From: Candidatus Fermentibacterota bacterium
GTDB taxonomy: Bacteria; Fermentibacterota; Fermentibacteria; Fermentibacterales; JCC-6
Reading direction: 5' to 3'
NCBI GenBank assembly: GCA_030592645.1
Contig: JAUVIR010000020.1
Location: forward strand, 1 to 47,814
DNA: 47,814 bases
This document shows positions 45,823 to 47,814 of the stretch, one piece after another. Numbering within the stretch: the stretch's first letter is position 1; each line of letters begins with the position of its first letter. The translations under genes were made by a program, and so were the position numbers. The notes below the pieces were generated by a model, which saw nothing but the letters and a program-made list of their open reading frames with translations, was not told the origin of the DNA and did not search any database.

Positions 45823-45899
45823 GGGGCTGTAGCTCAGTTGGTATGAGCACCTGACTGGCAGTCAGGGGGTCACGGGTTCGACTCCCGTCAGCTCCACCA
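45823..45899 (+). tRNA. tRNA-Ala (anticodon GGC)
   Basis: 77-nt cloverleaf. Acceptor GGGGCTG pairs with CAGCTCC (one G-U), D arm AGCTCAGTTGG, anticodon loop CTGGCAG on a CCTGA/TCAGG stem gives GGC, T arm GGGTTCGACTCCC. A73 and an encoded CCA follow. All stems pair fully apart from the G-U. Confidence 0.97.
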
Positions 45900-45900
45900 A

Positions 45901-45930
45901 AAAGGCGGAGAGTTATGCTCTCCGCTTTTT
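45901..45930 (+). terminator. Rho-independent terminator after tRNA-Ala
   Basis: GCGGAGAG (45905-45912) pairs with CTCTCCGC (45918-45925) around a 5-base loop and is followed by TTTTT. It lies directly after the tRNA, ending its transcript. Confidence 0.9.
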
Positions 45931-46066
45931 CTCCTGTAAGATGGAGAGTACTAAGAAGTAGTTTCCGTACGCTTTGCATGAAGAAATAAATAGTATGAGA
46001 TTATATTAATGGTAATAAGAAATAATACGAACATAAGTGCATAATTGTATGATTTCATTGCGCCCC

Positions 46067-46095
46067 TTGCCGAACTAGTTGATATTGTCTATCTT
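46067..46095 (+). promoter_or_regulatory. promoter for the HU gene
   Basis: TTGCCG (46067-46072), 17-bp spacer, TATCTT (46090-46095), about 90 bp before the HU start codon. The rest of the 255-bp gap between the tRNA terminator and HU is AT-rich with no recognisable gene or element. Confidence 0.5.
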
Positions 46096-46184
46096 AACCG
46101 TTCTGCGGAAAGCAGTAAGAATAAAGTAACTAACCGAACCGGAATTATGTTTACCGGTTAACACAAAACAAAACGGAGGAAAAA

Positions 46185-46466
46185 ATGACAAAGGCAGATA
46201 TCGTATCCAAGATCGCATCACGTAGTAGTATCGATCTGAATAAAAAGGATATCGCTGCAGTGGTCGATGGATTTCTTGATGAAATAAGAGAAGCCCTTTA
46301 CAATAATGAGCATGTTGAGATCAGACGTTTCGGTACATTCAAGGTTGTTGATCGCAAGAAGCGCATTGCACGGAATCCTCACACGGGCGCAGCTGTTGAA
46401 GTTCCAAGAAGGAAAGTCCCAGTATTCAAGCCTTCAAGACTCGTTAAGAATAAGGTCGCCAAATAG
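46185..46466 (+). CDS. HU/IHF-family DNA-binding protein
   Basis: 93 residues. Typical HU: MTKADIVSKIA start, FLDEIREALYNNEHVEIRRF, the glycine-rich GTFKVV turn, and the DNA-binding arm RKKRIARNPHTGAAVEVPRR with the intercalating Pro. GGAGG is six bases before the ATG. Nucleoid-associated, bends and compacts DNA. It is directly followed by the mS38-like gene, with which it is probably co-transcribed. Confidence 0.95.
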   Translation: MTKADIVSKIASRSSIDLNKKDIAAVVDGFLDEIREALYNNEHVEIRRFGTFKVVDRKKRIARNPHTGAAVEVPRRKVPVFKPSRLVKNKVAK

Positions 46467-46562
46467 ATGCCGAACGGTAAGAAGAAGAAGCGCAAGAAGA
46501 TCGCAAAGCACAAGCTGAAGAAAAGGCGCCGCGCAAACAGGCATAAGAAGAAGAATAAGTAA
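46467..46562 (+). CDS. 31-residue mS38/AURKAIP1-COX24-like basic ribosomal peptide
   Basis: MPNGKKKKRKKIAKHKLKKR begins a 31-residue, very Lys/Arg-rich product that ends in ANRHKKKNK. Many genomes of Bacteroidota carry a peptide of the same size and pattern, annotated AURKAIP1/COX24 domain-containing and homologous to mitochondrial small-subunit protein mS38; I recall the consensus HKxxKRxRKNRHKKK. The ATG follows the HU stop without a gap and a stop codon overlaps the next gene's region. It is too short for most gene finders. Probably binds 16S rRNA at the 30S surface. Confidence 0.8.
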   Translation: MPNGKKKKRKKIAKHKLKKRRRANRHKKKNK

Positions 46563-47048
46563 TTGAAAATAGCTGTTCTTTCAGATACTCATATACCCAC
46601 AAGGCTGGGGGCAATCCCCGGCCGGGTATATGAGATTTGTGCAGAATCAGATCTTATTCTGCATTCCGGAGACATGGTTGATTTGAGTGTAATAACCGAC
46701 CTTCAAAGATTTGCCCCTGTAAAAGCGGTACATGGTAACATGGATCCATTCGATATAATCAGAAGATACCCTGAAAGCCTTGAACTGGAACTGGAAGGGC
46801 ACAGGATATGCATGACACACGGTACTGGCGCAAGATTCGGAATAGAGAACAGGATTCTCAAGAGATTCAAGTCCAAAAAACCGGATATAATCATATTTGG
46901 CCATTCGCACGTATTCAATGATGATGTCAAAGATGGTGTATTGAGATTGAATCCAGGAGCAGCCTCCGGATCAATTGGAAACAGAACGATGGCCCTTCTT
47001 ACACTTGAAATGGATAGAGAACCTGAAGTCGAAAAGATACTTTTCTAA
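46563..47048 (+). CDS. YfcE/MJ0936-type metallophosphoesterase
   Basis: 161 residues from TTG at 46563, starting right after the mS38-like stop. Calcineurin-like metal-binding motifs all present: SDTHIP (7-12), LHSGDMVD (about 32-39), HGNMD (about 55; relatives have GNCD), MTHGTGAR (about 79) and GHSHVFN (about 106). Small cytosolic phosphodiesterase of the YfcE type; natural substrate unknown. Confidence 0.9.
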   Translation: MKIAVLSDTHIPTRLGAIPGRVYEICAESDLILHSGDMVDLSVITDLQRFAPVKAVHGNMDPFDIIRRYPESLELELEGHRICMTHGTGARFGIENRILKRFKSKKPDIIIFGHSHVFNDDVKDGVLRLNPGAASGSIGNRTMALLTLEMDREPEVEKILF

Positions 47049-47073
47049 TGCCCTATGCGGCAAGGAGATTGAA

Positions 47074-47589
47074 ATGAAAAGTTATATATTGACAGTTATA
47101 CTGATACTAGTCGCAGTTATGGCCGCATCCTGCGGTGATACCGAGCCCGCTCCGGTAGAAGACACAGATGAAACATCGGAAGTCGAAGAAGTGACGGAGA
47201 CAGTTGAGGAAACAGCAACCACTGTAGAGCCCGACTTCACCGAGACAATTCCCATTACCGCACTCCCCGAACCATGGCCAGTGGATTTTCCTGTCGCAGA
47301 TTGCTTCGAAGTTATCTCCAACGAAGTCAATGAAGATGGTAACCAGGTTCTCATAGCTGCTGTACCCGAGGGAACTGACCGTCCGGGTGTCTGGGACCTG
47401 GGTTACTTCTTCAGGGACAATATGGAAAACTGGAGCGTCGCGTCAGAGGACAACATGGACTGCGTACTCACGTCCATGTCTTTCAACGTACCTCTTACTC
47501 AGGGAACCGACCACATTCTGGTTCACGGCTGGTTTGATACCGGCAACATCATGACTATAGAGCTTACCTGGACAAAGGACGCTGAATAG
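47074..47589 (+). CDS. lipoprotein with acidic spacer, hypothetical
   Basis: 171 residues from the ATG at 47074 (AAGGAG upstream). Signal peptide with lipobox AASC (Cys19), then about 40 residues rich in Glu, Thr and Val that look like a disordered stalk, then a compact domain (PEPWPVDFPVADCFEV to the end) with three beta-strands and two Cys residues. No family recognised. Follows the phosphoesterase gene and precedes tRNA-Arg. Confidence 0.7.
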   Translation: MKSYILTVILILVAVMAASCGDTEPAPVEDTDETSEVEEVTETVEETATTVEPDFTETIPITALPEPWPVDFPVADCFEVISNEVNEDGNQVLIAAVPEGTDRPGVWDLGYFFRDNMENWSVASEDNMDCVLTSMSFNVPLTQGTDHILVHGWFDTGNIMTIELTWTKDAE

Positions 47590-47620
47590 CGCCCACATAT
47601 TGATCTAAGTTACTTTAGGT

Positions 47621-47696
47621 GCCCCCGTAGCTCAGCTGGATAGAGCGTCGGCCTCCGGAGCCGGAAGCATGGGTTCGAATCCCGTCGGGGGTACCA
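47621..47696 (+). tRNA. tRNA-Arg (anticodon CCG)
   Basis: 76-nt cloverleaf. Acceptor GCCCCCG pairs with CGGGGGT (G-U at the first pair), D arm with GCTC/GAGC, anticodon loop CTCCGGA gives CCG, T arm GGGTTCGAATCCC, and discriminator A with encoded CCA. Stems pair well. Confidence 0.96.
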
Positions 47697-47768
47697 GATT
47701 TCAGAATTTAGATCCCATTTCCAGTCACAGAAACGGTTCGAAATACCTCCACTACGGGGTACCAGATT
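47672..47768 (+). repeat. partial repeat of the tRNA-Arg 3' end (possible attachment-site remnant)
   Basis: GGTTCGAA (47672-47679) and GGGGTACCAGATT (47688-47700) at the tRNA 3' end recur at 47735-47742 and 47756-47768. The two parts are spaced five bases further apart in the copy, so it is degenerate rather than a clean duplication. Short repeats of a tRNA end are typical attachment-site scars, but no integrase is visible in the window. Confidence 0.5.
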
Positions 47769-47814
47769 AGTTATTACTTCCCGAACTCGTTCAAGAAAAG
47801 TGAACAGGATCAGC

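Overview
The window reads as chromosomal DNA from an uncultured-type, Gram-negative bacterium of the FCB superphylum (Fibrobacteres-Chlorobi-Bacteroidetes relatives; lineages such as Fermentibacteria, Eisenbacteria or WOR-3 would fit). The evidence is a secreted gingipain-type C25 protease ending in a FlgD/type IX-like sorting domain, a PorV-like outer-membrane protein, an LptE-like lipoprotein, PGWGQ-type (DUF5683-like) envelope proteins, and a 31-codon mS38/COX24-like basic ribosomal peptide known from Bacteroidota. Base composition is even throughout. Genes are packed tightly, many with 4-base ATGA/GTGA overlaps, and GTG, TTG and probably CTG starts are used freely. I see no insertion sequence, prophage, CRISPR array or toxin-antitoxin pair. 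The species cannot be fixed from this sequence alone.

Layout. (1) 1-4733, minus strand: an NTF2-like secreted protein, a GAF/HD-GYP c-di-GMP phosphodiesterase, an overlapping CHASE2 adenylate cyclase, and (from its own promoter) a HEAT-like protein with five in-frame 45-bp repeats running off the window edge. (2) 4832-24714, plus strand: der and plsY lead into a large surface-polysaccharide locus: ABC exporter (Wzm/Wzt-like), two GT39-like membrane transferases flanking a ChbG/YdjC-like deacetylase, a GT9 heptosyltransferase, a B12-binding radical SAM enzyme, a GT2 transferase, a WbaP/WcaJ-type initiating transferase, a PorV-like protein and a second envelope protein, a CBM48-like lipoprotein, an orphan MsmK/UgpC-type ATPase, a WecA/MraY-type initiating transferase and an O-antigen ligase fused to TPR-like repeats. 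It ends in a clear hairpin terminator.

(3) 24820-39345, plus strand: the translation/transcription operon rimP-nusA-infB-rbfA-truB-ribF-rpsO-pnp, continuing into dut, lptE, small membrane proteins, an M19 dipeptidase, a DUF5683-like protein and a redox-flavoured group (zinc-ribbon membrane protein, apbE, amrS-like radical SAM, NusG-II domain protein). (4) 39377-45769: a divergently transcribed PLP aminotransferase and a nitrilase/omega-amidase, then an AI-2E-family permease, the C25 protease, a pseudopilin-like lipoprotein and a PPC/DUF296 protein. (5) 45781-47814: tRNA-Ala(GGC) with terminator, HU, the tiny mS38-like gene, a YfcE-type phosphoesterase, a lipoprotein, and tRNA-Arg(CCG) followed by a partial copy of its own 3' end.

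Functionally, the polysaccharide locus contains all steps for an ABC-exported, lipid-linked glycan: initiation, elongation, modification, export and ligation. LptE further downstream points to a true LPS-type outer membrane. The C25 protease and PorV-like protein indicate a type IX-like export route.
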